Program-made: the position numbers and the translations under genes
Notes under the pieces: generated by a model
Seen by the model: only the letters and a program-made list of their open reading frames with translations
The model's database searches: none
Told to the model about the DNA's origin: nothing
Shown: positions 44,461 through 58,140 of the stretch, one piece after another
How the letters are laid out: each line of letters opens with the position of its first letter
Numbering within the stretch: the stretch's first letter is position 1
Source of the DNA: Patagioenas fasciata
Lineage: Eukaryota > Chordata > Aves > Columbiformes > Columbidae
Length of the DNA: 64,000 bases
Reading direction: 5' to 3'
NCBI RefSeq assembly: GCF_037038585.1
Contig: NC_092560.1
Span: 85,731,549-85,795,548 of the forward strand

Positions 44461-46740
44461 CGTGGCAGTCCAAAGCAAGGGCGGGCAGGCGGGCGAGCGG
44501 CCCAGGTAAGGGCGGGGGAGGCGGGCCCGTCCGCGGGCAGGCTGTGCTTCCGGGCAGCGTCCGAGCGGGTGCCTTTGTTTTTGCAGGTGCCGCAGACGAG
44601 CTCGGAGGAGCGAAGCCGCACGCCGACCAGCAGCAGCCGAGAAGGTGAGGCGGCGGTGGGAGTTGAGGAGCCCAGTGTCGCGTGGTGACTCGGTTCAGCG
44701 TTTCTTTCTTATTTTGCAGGCCCCTTTTGGGCCCTTTGGGCTTGGAGGAGCGTTTTCGGTGAGCTGGGGTAGGGGCTCAGAAGAGCATGGGGCTGGGGAC
44801 TCACTCCAAGCGCTACGGTTCTTTTGTTTCTCGCTGTCTTAGGCGTCACGAGCGATGCGGGTTTCTGACTGCGCCCGAGGCACCACACGCTGAGCGGAAC
44901 GCCGTGGAACTTAGCAGGAGGTGGGTGCTGCGGAAGGGGTCGGCGTTCACCCCGCGATACTGTGTGCTGGCACGGCTCGGTGAGCGTGTGTTTTCTCGTG
45001 TTACTGTAGATGTTGAAGAGGAACCCGGCGATGCGGGGAGATCCCTGTTAGCGCACGTGGCGTTTTCTCTGTTGAAGATGGATTCGGTCCCTTGGCCCTC
45101 TTAAAGATAAGTGGAGGCACGGGGGCTGGGAAGAGGCTGGGAATCGCAGGGAGGGGGGTAAAGTTCTGATAAGGGAAAGGGCCGTCCAGGAAAAGTCCCC
45201 TTTGGGTGGGTAAAGGGCCCAGGGAATTTACAGTGCGATACCAGCATGTGCCGGGCAGGGCAGCTCCAGCCTCTGTGTGTGGTGTTGTGTAGCTCGGGAA
45301 GCCTGCCTTGCGCCTGTCAGACGATCCTGGGGTCTCGTTGTGCTCGAGGGGCCCAAGAGGCATCTCGGGTGCCATCCTGGGATCTGGAATGCTGGTCCTA
45401 ATTGGCATAGTGCCAATCGGGTGCTGGATTCTTGTATCAGCCGCAGAAAGCGTGGATGGTTCTTGCATTTTGGGTGTTTCTGGTCAGTTGTGATTTATGG
45501 TGTCATTCTGGGCTGCATCAGCAGCTCTGCTCTCTACCCGTCCAGTGTAAGGGACTGGCACTTCAAGATGTTGGGAAGAAGTTCTTAGGTCGTGCCGCCG
45601 TCTCTGTGTGTTTGCGCCAGTGCTGCTGTCTTGTAAGGGGCCGTGACGTTTGGCTCCTTTTTTTTCTGGGATTGTGATAGAGGCTCCTCGCCTTACTAAT
45701 TGGGTGTAATAATTGGGTGCTGGTTTTCTTGTATCAGCAGACGAAAGCGTGGACAGTTCTTGTGCCTTGGAAGTCGCTGGTCAGTTGTGTTTTCTGGTAT
45801 CGCTGAGGGCTGCGTCGGCAGCTCTGCTCTCTACCTATCCAGTCTCAGGGACTGGCACTTCAAGATGCTGGGAAGAAGTTATTAGTTCTTGCAGCAGCTT
45901 CTTGTGTTTGCGCTGTCTCTGTGTGTTTGCGCCAGTGCCGCCGTCTCACAAGGGGCCAAGACGATTGGCTCAGTTTTATTGTGGGGTTGTAGTAGAGACT
46001 CCTTGCCTCACCACTGCCTCCCTGTAGGTTTTTGGACGGTGCCGTGTCTGCTTTTGGCGTCTTTGTTGTGGAGCGTTTTTTGGTGGCGTTTCCGTCGTGT
46101 TGTCTATTGCGTTCTGTGGAGCGTCTGTCTGCACGTGCGCACAGTTGGCTGAGAGCTGCTCTGCCCGGAGGTTTGGAGTCTGGGGTGGATGCACTGAGCT
46201 GTAGGAGTCCACGGTTAATCTGTGGACGTGTTAAATTGTGTAGGCAAAGGCTGTGCAGTCATCTGGGAAGGAGTAGCCGTGGGCAGTGGCGGGGACAGTC
46301 CCTTCCCCAGTGTTTTAGGGACGCAATTAGAGCTTCTGATGGGATTCCTGAATAGAAAGCAGACCTGTGGAATGGTCAAGCTGTAGATGAGCTCCTGGGT
46401 GACTTGTTGAATAACGTGATTTCAGATGCAGAGGGACAACTTGGCACGAAAAAGCCGTGGAAGAGGCGAGCAGAGCGCCGTCAGCAGGAGGCTTTTAAGT
46501 GCACCATCAGAATTGGAGCGAAATTCCACTTGACGTTGCTGCTGTCGGTCTTGGCTTTCACTGGTTTCTTCACGGCTCCCTAATGTTCGGGAGTTCAGAG
46601 TGGGCATTTTTTTTCCCCAAGGAGAGGCTATGCTTAAAAATGAGTTTGTTTCCTCAAAGAAGTGCAAGTCCGTTTGTGTAACCCGAGCCTAGTCAGGTTG
46701 TGTTTTACGGGCGGTAGCTGAACCTCTTTCTGGTCAACAG
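44461..46740 (+). repeat. 2.28-kb unit 5
   Basis: GTAAGGGCGG after exon a (as in units 6 and 12), a private GTGGACAGTTC at ~45,750, and TTTCTTCAC near 46,566. Confidence 0.95.
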
Positions 46741-49020
46741 CGTGGCAGTCCAAAGCAAGGGCGGGCAGGCGGGCGAGCGGCCCAGGTAAGGGCGGGGGAG
46801 GCGGGCCCGTCCGCGGGCAGGCTGTGCTTCCGGGCAGCGTCCGAGCGGGTGCCTTTGTTTTTGCAGGTGCCGCAGACGAGCTCGGAGGAGCGAAGCCGCA
46901 CGCCGACCAGCAGCAGCCGAGAAGGTGAGGCGGCGGTGGGAGTTGAGGAGCCCAGTGTCGCGTGGTGACTCGGTTCAGCGTTTCTTTCTTATTTTGCAGG
47001 CCCCTTTTGGGCCCTTTGGGCTTGGAGGAGCGTTTTCGGTGAGCTGGGGTAGGGGCTCAGAAGAGCATGGGGCTGGGGACTCACTCCAAGCGCTACGGTT
47101 CTTTTGTTTCTCGCTGTCTTAGGCGTCACGAGCGATGCGGGTTTCTGACTGCGCCCGAGGCAGCACACGCTGAGCGGAACGCCGTGGAACTTAGCAGGAG
47201 GTGGGTGCTGCGGAAGGGGTCGGCGTTCACCCCGCGATACTGTGTGCTGGCACGGCTCGGTGAGCGTGTGTTTTCTCGTGTTACTGTAGATGTTGAAGAG
47301 GAACCCGGCGATGCGGGGAGATCCCTGTTAGCGCACGTGGCGTTTTCTCTGTTGAAGATGGATTCGGTCCCTTGGCCCTCTTAAAGATAAGTGGAGGCAC
47401 GGGGGCTGGGAAGAGGCTGGGAATCGCAGGGAGGGGGGTAAAGTTCTGATAAGGGAAAGGGCCGTCCAGGAAAAGTCCCCTTTGGGTGGGTAAAGGGCCC
47501 AGGGAATTTACAGTGCGATACCAGCATGTGCCGGGCAGGGCAGCTCCAGCCTCTGTGTGTGGTGTTGTGTAGCTCGGGAAGCCTGCCTTGCGCCTGTCAG
47601 ACGATCCTGGGGTCTCGTTGTGCTCGAGGGGCCCAAGAGGCATCTCGGGTGCCATCCTGGGATCTGGAATGCTGGTCCTAATTGGCATAGTGCCAATCGG
47701 GTGCTGGATTCTTGTATCAGCAGCAGAAAGCGTGGATGGTTCTTGCATTTTGGGTGTTTCTGGTCAGTTGTGATTTATGGTGTCATTCTGGCCTGCATCA
47801 GCAGCTCTGCTCTCTACCCGTCCAGTGTAAGGGACTGGCACTTCAAGATGTTGGGAAGAAGTTCTTAGGTCGTGCCGCCGTCTCTGTGTGTTTGCGCCAG
47901 TGCTGCTGTCTTGTAAGGGGCCGTGACGTTTGGCTCTTTTTTTTTCTGGGATTGTGATAGAGGCTCCTCGCCTTACTAATTGGGTGTAATAATTGGGTGC
48001 TGGTTTTCTTGTATCAGCAGACGAAAGCGTGGACGGTTCTTGTGCCTTGGAAGTCGCTGGTCAGTTGTGTGTTCTGGTATCGCTGAGGGCTGCGTCGGCA
48101 GCTCTGCTCTCTACCTATCCAGTCTCAGGGACTGGCACTTCAAGATGCTGGGAAGAAGTTATTAGTTCTTGCAGCAGCTTCTTGTGTTTGCGCTGTCTCT
48201 GTGTGTTTGCGCCAGTGCCGCCGTCTCACAAGGGGCCAAGACGATTGGCTCAGTTTTATTGTGGGGTTGTAGTAGAGACTCCTTGCCTCACCACTGCCTC
48301 CCTGTAGGTTTTTGGACGGTGCCGTGTCTGCTTTTGGCGTCTTTGTTGTGGAGCGTTTTTTGGTGGCGTTTCCGTCGTGTTGTCTATTGCGTTCTGTGGA
48401 GCGTCTGTCTGCACGTGCGCACAGTTGGCTGAGAGCTGCTCTGCCCGGAGGTTTGGAGTCTGGGGTGGATGCACTGAGCTGTAGGAGTCCACGGTTAATC
48501 TGTGGACGTGTTAAATTGTGTAGGCAAAGGCTGTGCAGTCATCTGGGAAGGAGTAGCCGTGGGCAGTGGGGGGGACAGTCCCTTCCCCAGTGTTTTAGGG
48601 ATGCAATTGGAGCTTCTGATGGGATTCCTGAATAGAAAGCAGACCTGTGGAATGGTCAAGCTGTAGATGAGCTCCTGGGTGACTTGTTGAATAACGTGAT
48701 TTCAGATGCAGAGGGACAACTTGGCACGAAAAAGCCATGGAAGAGGCGAGCAGAGCGCCGTCAGCAGGAGGCTTTTAAGTGCACCATCAGAATTGGAGCG
48801 AAATTCCACTTGACGTTGCTGCTGTCGGTCTTGGCTTTCACTGGTTTCCCCACGGCTCCCTAATGTTCGGGAGTTCAGAGTGGGCATTTTTTTTCCCCAA
48901 GGAGAGGCTATGCTTAAAAATGAGTTTGTTTCCTCAAAGAAGTGCAAGTCCGTTTGTGTAACCCGAGCCTAGTCAGGTTGTGTTTTACGGGCGGTAGCTG
49001 AACCTCTTTGTGGTCAACAG
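46741..49020 (+). repeat. 2.28-kb unit 6
   Basis: Close to unit 3 through its middle (same four-variant block and GGCTCTTTTTTTT), but with the GTAAGGGCGG state of unit 5 at its start and a private GGATGCAATTGG at ~48,600. Confidence 0.95.
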
Positions 49021-51300
49021 CGTGGCAGTCCAAAGCAAGGGCGGGCAGGCGGGCGAGCGGCCCAGGTAAGGGAGGGGGAGGCGGGCCCGTCCGCGGGCAG
49101 GCTGTGCTTCCGGGCAGCGTCCGAGCGGGTGCCTTTGTTTTTGCAGGTGCCGCAGACGATCTCGGAGGAGCGAAGCCGCACGCCGACCAGCAGCAGCCGA
49201 GAAGGTGAGGCGGCGGTGGGAGTTGAGGAGCCCAGTGTCGCGTGGTGACTCGGTTCAGCGTTTCCTTCTTGTTTTGCAGGCTCCTTTTTGGCCCTTTGCA
49301 CTTGGAGGAGCGTTTGCGGTGAGCCGGGGTAGGGGCGAGGAGGAGCGTGGGGCAGGGGACTCGTTCCAAGCGCTACGGTTCTTTTGTTTCTCGCTGTCGT
49401 AGGCGTCACGAGCGATGCGGGTTTCTGACTGCGCCCGAGGCACCACACGCTGAGCGGAACGCCGTGGAACTTAGCAGGAGGTGGGTGCTGCGGAAGGGGT
49501 CGGCGTTCACCCCGCGATACTGTGTGCTGGCACGGCTCGGTGAGCGTGTGTTTTCTCGTGTTACTGTAGATGTTGAAGAGGAACCCGGCGATGCGGGGAG
49601 ATCCCTGTTAGCGCACGTGGCGTTTTCTCTGTTGAAGATGGATTCGGTCCCTTGGCCCTCTTAAAGATAAGTGGAGGCACGGGGGCTGGGAAGAGGCTGG
49701 GAATCGCAGGGAGGGGGGTAAAGTTCTGATAAGGGAAAGGGCCGTCCAGGAAAAGTCCCCTTTGGGTGGGTAAAGGGCCCAGGGAATTTACAGTGCGATA
49801 CCAGCATGTGCCGGGCAGGGCAGCTCCAGCCTCTGTGTGTGGTGTTGTGTAGCTCGGGAAGCCTGCCTTGCGCCTCTCAGACGATCCTGGGGTCTCGTTG
49901 TGCTCGAGGGGCCCAAGAGGCATCTCGGGTGCCATCCTGGGATCTGGAATGCTGGTCCTAATTGGCATAGTGCCAATCGGGTGCTGGATTCTTGTATCAG
50001 CCGCAGAAAGCGTGGATGGTTCTTGCATTTTGGGTGTTTCTGGTCAGTTGTGATTTATGGTGTCATTCTGGGCTGCATCAGCAGCTCTGCTCTCTACCCG
50101 TCCAGTGTAAGGGACTGGCACTTCAAGATGTTGGGAAGAAGTTCTTAGGTCGTGCCGCCGTCTCTGTGTGTTTGCGCCAGTGCTGCTGTCTTGTAAGGGG
50201 CCGTGACGTTTGGCTCCTTTTTTTTCTGGGATTGTGATAGAGGCTCCTCGCCTTACTAATTGGGTGTAATAATTGGGTGCTGGTTTTCTTGTATCAGCAG
50301 ACGAAAGCGTGGACGGTTCTTGTGCCTTGGAAGTCGCTGGTCAGTTGTGTTTTCTGGTATCGCTGAGGGCTGCGTCGGCAGCTCTGCTCTCTACCTATCC
50401 AGTCTCAGGGACTGGCACTTCAAGATGCTGGGAAGAAGTTATTAGTTCTTGCAGCAGCTTCTTGTGTTTGCGCTGTCTCTGTGTGTTTGCGCCAGTGCCG
50501 CCGTCTCACAAGGGGCCAAGACGATTGGCTCAGTTTTATTGTGGGGTTGTAGTAGAGACTCCTTGCCTCACCACTGCCTCCCTGTAGGTTTTTGGACGGT
50601 GCCGTGTCTGCTTTTGGCGTCTTTGTTGTGGAGCGTTTTTTGGTGGCGTTTCCGTCGTGTTGTCTATTGCGTTCTGTGGAGCGTCTGTCTGCACGTGCGC
50701 ACAGTTGGCTGAGAGCTGCTCTGCCCGGAGGTTTGGAGTCTGGGGTGGATGCACTGAGCTGTAGGAGTCCACGGTTAATCTGTGGACGTGTTAAATTGTG
50801 TAGGCAAAGGCTGTGCAGTCATCTGGGAAGGAGTAGCCGTGGGCAGTGGCGGGGACAGTCCCTTCCCCAGTGTTTTAGGGACGCAATTAGAGCTTCTGAT
50901 GGGATTCCTGAATAGAAAGCAGACCTGTGGAATGGTCAAGCTGTAGATGAGCTCCTGGGTGACTTGTTGAATAACGTGATTTCAGATGCAGAGGGACAAC
51001 TTGGCACGAAAAAGCCGTGGAAGAGGCGAGCAGAGCGCCGTCAGCAGGAGGCTTTTAAGTGCACCATCAGAATTGGAGCGAAATTCCACTTGACGTTGCT
51101 GCTGTCGGTCTTGGCTTTCACTGGTTTCTCCACGGCTCCCTAATGTTCGGGAGTTCAGAGTGGGCATTTTTTTTCCCCAAGGAGAGGCTATGCTTAAAAA
51201 TGAGTTTGTTTCCTCAAAGAAGTGCAAGTCCGTTTGTGTAACCCGAGCCTAGTCAGGTTGTGTTTTACGGGCGGTAGCTGAACCTCTTTCTGGTCAACAG
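49021..51300 (+). repeat. 2.28-kb unit 7, with a divergent patch
   Basis: From about 49,264 to 49,399 this unit differs from the consensus at about 17 positions, whereas the flanks are essentially identical to other units. The patch covers exon c and the acceptor of exon d; all splice dinucleotides are retained. A private CGATCTCGG in exon b lies just upstream. Confidence 0.95.
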
Positions 51301-53580
51301 CGTGGCAGTCCAAAGCAAGGGCGGGCAGGCGGGCGAGCGGCCCAGGTAAGGGAGGGGGAGGCGGGCCCGTCCGCGGGCAGGCTGTGCTTCCGGGCAGCGT
51401 CCGAGCGGGTGCCTTTGTTTTTGCAGGTGCCGCAGACGAGCTCGGAGGAGCGAAGCCGCACGCCGACCAGCAGCAGCCGAGAAGGTGAGGCGGCGGTGGG
51501 AGTTGAGGAGCCCAGTGTCGCGTGGTGACTCGGTTCAGCGTTTCTTTCTTATTTTGCAGGCCCCTTTTGGGCCCTTTGGGCTTGGAGGAGCGTTTTCGGT
51601 GAGCTGGGGTAGGGGCTCAGAAGAGCATGGGGCTGGGGACTCACTCCAAGCGCTACGGTTCTTTTGTTTCTCGCTGTCTTAGGCGTCACGAGCGATGCGG
51701 GTTTCTGACTGCGCCCGAGGCACCACACGCTGAGCGGAACGCCGTGGAACTTAGCAGGAGGTGGGTGCTGCGGAAGGGGTCGGCGTTCACCCCGCGATAC
51801 TGTGTGCTGGCACGGCTCGGTGAGCGTGTGTTTTCTCGTGTTACTGTAGATGTTGAAGAGGAACCCGGCGATGCGGGGAGATCCCTGTTAGCGCACGTGG
51901 CGTTTTCTCTGTTGAAGATGGATTCGGTCCCTTGGCCCTCTTAAAGATAAGTGGAGGCACGGGGGCTGGGAAGAGGCTGGGAATCGCAGGGAGGGGGGTA
52001 AAGTTCTGATAAGGGAAAGGGCCGTCCAGGAAAAGTCCCCTTTGGGTGGGTAAAGGGCCCAGGGAATTTACAGTGCGATACCAGCATGTGCCGGGCAGGG
52101 CAGCTCCAGCCTCTGTGTGTGGTGTTGTGTAGCTCGGGAAGCCTGCCTTGCGCCTCTCAGACGATCCTGGGGTCTCGTTGTGCTCGAGGGGCCCAAGAGG
52201 CATCTCGGGTGCCATCCTGGGATCTGGAATGCTGGTCCTAATTGGCATAGTGCCAATCGGGTGCTGGATTCTTGTATCAGCCGCAGAAAGCGTGGATGGT
52301 TCTTGCATTTTGGGTGTTTCTGGTCAGTTGTGATTTATGGTGTCATTCTGGGCTGCATCAGCAGCTCTGCTCTCTACCCGTCCAGTGTAAGGGACTGGCA
52401 CTTCAAGATGTTGGGAAGAAGTTCTTAGGTCGTGCCGCCGTCTCTGTGTGTTTGCGCCAGTGCTGCTGTCTTGTAAGGGGCCGTGACGTTTGGCTCCTTT
52501 TTTTTCTGGGATTGTGATAGAGGCTCCTCGCCTTACTAATTGGGTGTAATAATTGGGTGCTGGTTTTCTTGTATCAGCAGACGAAAGCGTGGACGGTTCT
52601 TGTGCCTTGGAAGTCGCTGGTCAGTTGTGTTTTCTGGTATCGCTGAGGGCTGCGTCGGCAGCTCTGCTCTCTACCTATCCAGTCTCAGGGACTGGCACTT
52701 CAAGATGCTGGGAAGAAGTTATTAGTTCTTGCAGCAGCTTCTTGTGTTTGCGCTGTCTCTGTGTGTTTGCGCCAGTGCCGCCGTCTCACAAGGGGCCAAG
52801 ACGATTGGCTCAGTTTTATTGTGGGGTTGTAGTAGAGACTCCTTGCCTCACCACTGCCTCCCTGTAGGTTTTTGGACGGTGCCGTGTCTGCTTTTGGCGT
52901 CTTTGTTGTGGAGCGTTTTTTGGTGGCGTTTCCGTCGTGTTGTCTATTGCGTTCTGTGGAGCGTCTGTCTGCACGTGCGCACAGTTGGCTGAGAGCTGCT
53001 CTGCCCGGAGGTTTGGAGTCTGGGGTGGATGCACTGAGCTGTAGGAGTCCACGGTTAATCTGTGGACGTGTTAAATTGTGTAGGCAAAGGCTGTGCAGTC
53101 ATCTGGGAAGGAGTAGCCGTGGGCAGTGGCGGGGACAGTCCCTTCCCCAGTGTTTTAGGGACGCAATTAGAGCTTCTGATGGGATTCCTGAATAGAAAGC
53201 AGACCTGTGGAATGGTCAAGCTGTAGATGAGCTCCTGGGTGACTTGTTGAATAACGTGATTTCAGATGCAGAGGGACAACTTGGCACGAAAAAGCCATGG
53301 AAGAGGCGAGCAGAGCGCCGTCAGCAGGAGGCTTTTAAGTGCACCATCAGAATTTGAGCGAAATTCCACTTGACGTTGCTGCTGTCGGTCTTGGCTTTCA
53401 CTGGTTTCCCCACGGCTCCCTAATGTTCGGGAGTTCAGAGTGGGCATTTTTTTTCCCCAAGGAGAGGCTATGCTTAAAAATGAGTTTGTTTCCTCAAAGA
53501 AGTGCAAGTCCGTTTGTGTAACCCGAGCCTAGTCAGGTTGTGTTTTACGGGCGGTAGCTGAACCTCTTTCTGGTCAACAG
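51301..53580 (+). repeat. 2.28-kb unit 8
   Basis: Consensus-like. It carries AATTTGAGCG in the shared module (as units 1, 2 and 12 do). Confidence 0.95.
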
Positions 53581-55860
53581 CGTGGCAGTCCAAAGCAAGG
53601 GCGGGCAGGCGGGCGAGCGGCCCAGGTAAGGGAGGGGGAGGCGGGCCCGTCCGCGGGCAGGCTGTGCTTCCGGGCAGCGTCCGAGCGGGTGCCTTTGTTT
53701 TTGCAGGTGCCGCAGACGAGCTCGGAGGAGCGAAGCCGCACGCCGACCAGCAGCAGCCGAGAAGGTGAGGCGGCGGTGGGAGTTGAGGAGCCCAGTGTCG
53801 CGTGGTGACTCGGTTCAGCGTTTCTTTCTTATTTTGCAGGCCCCTTTTGGGCCCTTTGGGCTTGGAGGAGCGTTTTCGGTGAGCTGGGGTAGGGGCTCAG
53901 AAGAGCATGGGGCTGGGGACTCACTCCAAGCGCTACGGTTCTTTTGTTTCTCGCTGTCTTAGGCGTCACGAGCGATGCGGGTTTCTGACTGCGCCCGAGG
54001 CACCACACGCTGAGCGGAACGCCGTGGAACTTAGCAGGAGGTGGGTGCTGCGGAAGGGGTCGGCGTTCACCCCGCGATACTGTGTGCTGGCACGGCTCGG
54101 TGAGCGTGTGTTTTCTCGTGTTACTGTAGATGTTGAAGAGGAACCCGGCGATGCGGGGAGATCCCTGTTAGCGCACGTGGCGTTTTCTCTGTTGAAGATG
54201 GATTCGGTCCCTTGGCCCTCTTAAAGATAAGTGGAGGCACGGGGGCTGGGAAGAGGCTGGGAATCGCAGGGAGGGGGGTAAAGTTCTGATAAGGGAAAGG
54301 GCCGTCCAGGAAAAGTCCCCTTTGGGTGGGTAAAGGGCCCAGGGAATTTACAGTGCGATACCAGCATGTGCCGGGCAGGGCAGCTCCAGCCTCTGTGTGT
54401 GGTGTTGTGTAGCTCGGGAAGCCTGCCTTGCGCCTGTCAGATGATCCTGGGGTCTCGTTGTGCTCGAGGGGCCCAAGAGGCATCTCGGGTGCCATCCTGG
54501 GATCTGGAATGCTGGTCCTAATTGGCATAGTGCCAATCGGGTGCTGGATTCTTGTATCAGCCGCAGAAAGCGTGGATGGTTCTTGCATTTTGGGTGTTTC
54601 TGGTCAGTTGTGATTTATGGTGTCATTCTGGGCTGCATCAGCAGCTCTGCTCTCTACCCGTCCAGTGTAAGGGACTGGCACTTCAAGATGTTGGGAAGAA
54701 GTTCTTAGGTCGTGCCGCCGTCTCTGTGTGTTTGCGCCAGTGCTGCTGTCTTGTAAGGGGCCGTGACGTTTGGCTCCTTTTTTTTCTGGGATTGTGATAG
54801 AGGCTCCTCGCCTTACTAATTGGGTGTAATAATTGGGTGCTGGTTTTCTTGTATCAGCAGACGAAAGCGTGGACGGTTCTTGTGCCTTGGAAGTCGCTGG
54901 TCAGTTGTGTTTTCTGGTATCGCTGAGGGCTGCGTCGGCAGCTCTGCTCTCTACCTATCCAGTCTCAGGGACTGGCACTTCAAGATGCTGGGAAGAAGTT
55001 ATTAGTTCTTGCAGCAGCTTCTTGTGTTTGCGCTGTCTCTGTGTGTTTGCGCCAGTGCCGCCGTCTCACAAGGGGCCAAGACGATTGGCTCAGTTTTATT
55101 GTGGGGTTGTAGTAGAGACTCCTTGCCTCACCACTGCCTCCCTGTAGGTTTTTGGACGGTGCCGTGTCTGCTTTTGGCGTCTTTGTTGTGGAGCGTTTTT
55201 TGGTGGCGTTTCCGTCGTGTTGTCTATTGCGTTCTGTGGAGCGTCTGTCTGCACGTGCGCACAGTTGGCTGAGAGCTGCTCTGCCCGGAGGTTTGGAGTC
55301 TGGGGTGGATGCACTGAGCTGTAGGAGTCCACGGTTAATCTGTGGACGTGTTAAATTGTGTAGGCAAAGGCTGTGCAGTCATCTGGGAAGGAGTAGCCGT
55401 GGGCAGTGGCGGGGACAGTCCCTTCCCCAGTGTTTTAGGGACGCAATTAGAGCTTCTGATGGGATTCCTGAATAGAAAGCAGACCTGTGGAATGGTCAAG
55501 CTGTAGATGAGCTCCTGGGTGACTTGTTGAATAACGTGATTTCAGATGCAGAGGGACAACTTGGCACGAAAAAGCCATGGAAGAGGCGAGCAGAGCGCCG
55601 TCAGCAGGAGGCTTTTAAGTGCACCATCAGAATTGGAGCGAAATTCCACTTGACGTTGCTGCTGTCGGTCTTGGCTTTCACTGGTTTCCCCACGGCTCCC
55701 TAATGTTCGGGAGTTCAGAGTGGGCATTTTTTTTCCCCAAGGAGAGGCTATGCTTAAAAATGAGTTTGTTTCCTCAAAGAAGTGCAAGTCCGTTTGTGTA
55801 ACCCGAGCCTAGTCAGGTTGTGTTTTACGGGCGGTAGCTGAACCTCTTTCTGGTCAACAG
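53581..55860 (+). repeat. 2.28-kb unit 9
   Basis: Consensus-like, with CGCCTGTCAG followed by a private AGATGATCC at ~54,440. Confidence 0.95.
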
Positions 55861-58140
55861 CGTGGCAGTCCAAAGCAAGGGCGGGCAGGCGGGCGAGCGG
55901 CCCAGGTAAGGGAGGGGGAGGCGGGCCCGTCCGCGGGCAGGCTGTGCTTCCGGGCAGCGTCCGAGCGGGTGCCTTTGTTTTTGCAGGTGCCGCAGACGAG
56001 CTCGGAGGAGCGAAGCCGCACGCCGACCAGCAGCAGCCGAGAAGGTGAGGCGGCGGTGGGAGTTGAGGAGCCCAGTGTCGCGTGGTGACTCGGTTCAGCG
56101 TTTCTTTCTTATTTTGCAGGCCCCTTTTGGGCCCTTTGGGCTTGGAGGAGCGTTTTCGGTGAGCTGGGGTAGGGGCTCAGAAGAGCATGGGGCTGGGGAC
56201 TCACTCCAAGCGCTACGGTTCTTTTGTTTCTCGCTGTCTTAGGCGTCACGAGCGATGCGGGTTTCTGACTGCGCCCGAGGCACCACACGCTGAGCGGAAC
56301 GCCGTGGAACTTAGCAGGAGGTGGGTGCTGCGGAAGGGGTCGGCGTTCACCCCGCGATACTGTGTGCTGGCACGGCTCGGTGAGCGTGTGTTTTCTCGTG
56401 TTACTGTAGATGTTGAAGAGGAACCCGGCGATGCGGGGAGATCCCTGTTAGCGCACGTGGCGTTTTCTCTGTTGAAGATGGATTCGGTCCCTTGGCCCTC
56501 TTAAAGATAAGTGGAGGCACGGGGGCTGGGAAGAGGCTGGGAATCGCAGGGAGGGGGGTAAAGTTCTGATAAGGGAAAGGGCCGTCCAGGAAAAGTCCCC
56601 TTTGGGTGGGTAAAGGGCCCAGGGAATTTACAGTGCGATACCAGCATGTGCCGGGCAGGGCAGCTCCAGCCTCTGTGTGTGGTGTTGTGTAGCTCGGGAA
56701 GCCTGCCTTGCGCCTCTCAGACGATCCTGGGGTCTCGTTGTGCTCGAGGGGCCCAAGAGGCATCTCGGGTGCCATCCTGGGATCTGGAATGCTGGTCCTA
56801 ATTGGCATAGTGCCAATCGGGTGCTGGATTCTTGTATCAGCCGCAGAAAGCGTGGATGGTTCTTGCATTTTGGGTGTTTCTGGTCAGTTGTGATTTATGG
56901 TGTCATTCTGGGCTGCATCAGCAGCTCTGCTCTCTACCCGTCCAGTGTAAGGGACTGGCACTTCAAGATGTTGGGAAGAAGTTCTTAGGTCGTGCCGCCG
57001 TCTCTGTGTGTTTGCGCCAGTGCTGCTGTCTTGTAAGGGGCCGTGACGTTTGGCTCCTTTTTTTTCTGGGATTGTGATAGAGGCTCCTCGCCTTACTAAT
57101 TGGGTGTAATAATTGGGTGCTGGTTTTCTTGTATCAGCAGACGAAAGCGTGGACGGTTCTTGTGCCTTGGAAGTCGCTGGTCAGTTGTGTTTTCTGGTAT
57201 CGCTGAGGGCTGCGTCGGCAGCTCTGCTCTCTACCTATCCAGTCTCAGGGACTGGCACTTCAAGATGCTGGGAAGAAGTTATTAGTTCTTGCAGCAGCTT
57301 CTTGTGTTTGCGCTGTCTCTGTGTGTTTGCGCCAGTGCCGCCGTCTCACAAGGGGCCAAGACGATTGGCTCAGTTTTATTGTGGGGTTGTAGTAGAGACT
57401 CCTTGCCTCACCACTGCCTCCCTGTAGGTTTTTGGACGGTGCCGTGTCTGCTTTTGGCGTCTTTGTTGTGGAGCGTTTTTTGGTGGCGTTTCCGTCGTGT
57501 TGTCTATTGCGTTCTGTGGAGCGTCTGTCTGCACGTGCGCACAGTTGGCTGAGAGCTGCTCTGCCCGGAGGTTTGGAGTCTGGGGTGGATGCACTGAGCT
57601 GTAGGAGTCCACGGTTAATCTGTGGACGTGTTAAATTGTGTAGGCAAAGGCTGTGCAGTCATCTGGGAAGGAGTAGCCGTGGGCAGTGGCGGGGACAGTC
57701 CCTTCCCCAGTGTTTTAGGGACGCAATTAGAGCTTCTGATGGGATTCCTGAATAGAAAGCAGACCTGTGGAATGGTCAAGCTGTAGATGAGCTCCTGGGT
57801 GACTTGTTGAATAACGTGATTTCAGATGCAGAGGGACAACTTGGCACGAAAAAGCCATGGAAGAGGCGAGTAGAGCGCCGTCAGCAGGAGGCTTTTAAGT
57901 GCACCATCAGAATTGGAGCGAAATTCCACTTGACGTTGCTGCTGTCGGTCTTGGCTTTCACTGGTTTCCCCACGGCTCCCTAATGTTCGGGAGTTCAGAG
58001 TGGGCATTTTTTTTCCCCAAGGAGAGGCTATGCTTAAAAATGAGTTTGTTTCCTCAAAGAAGTGCAAGTCCGTTTGTGTAACCCGAGCCTAGTCAGGTTG
58101 TGTTTTACGGGCGGTAGCTGAACCTCTTTGTGGTCAACAG
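55861..58140 (+). repeat. 2.28-kb unit 10
   Basis: Consensus-like, with a private GAGTAGAGCG at ~57,869 in the segment before the shared module. Confidence 0.95.
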
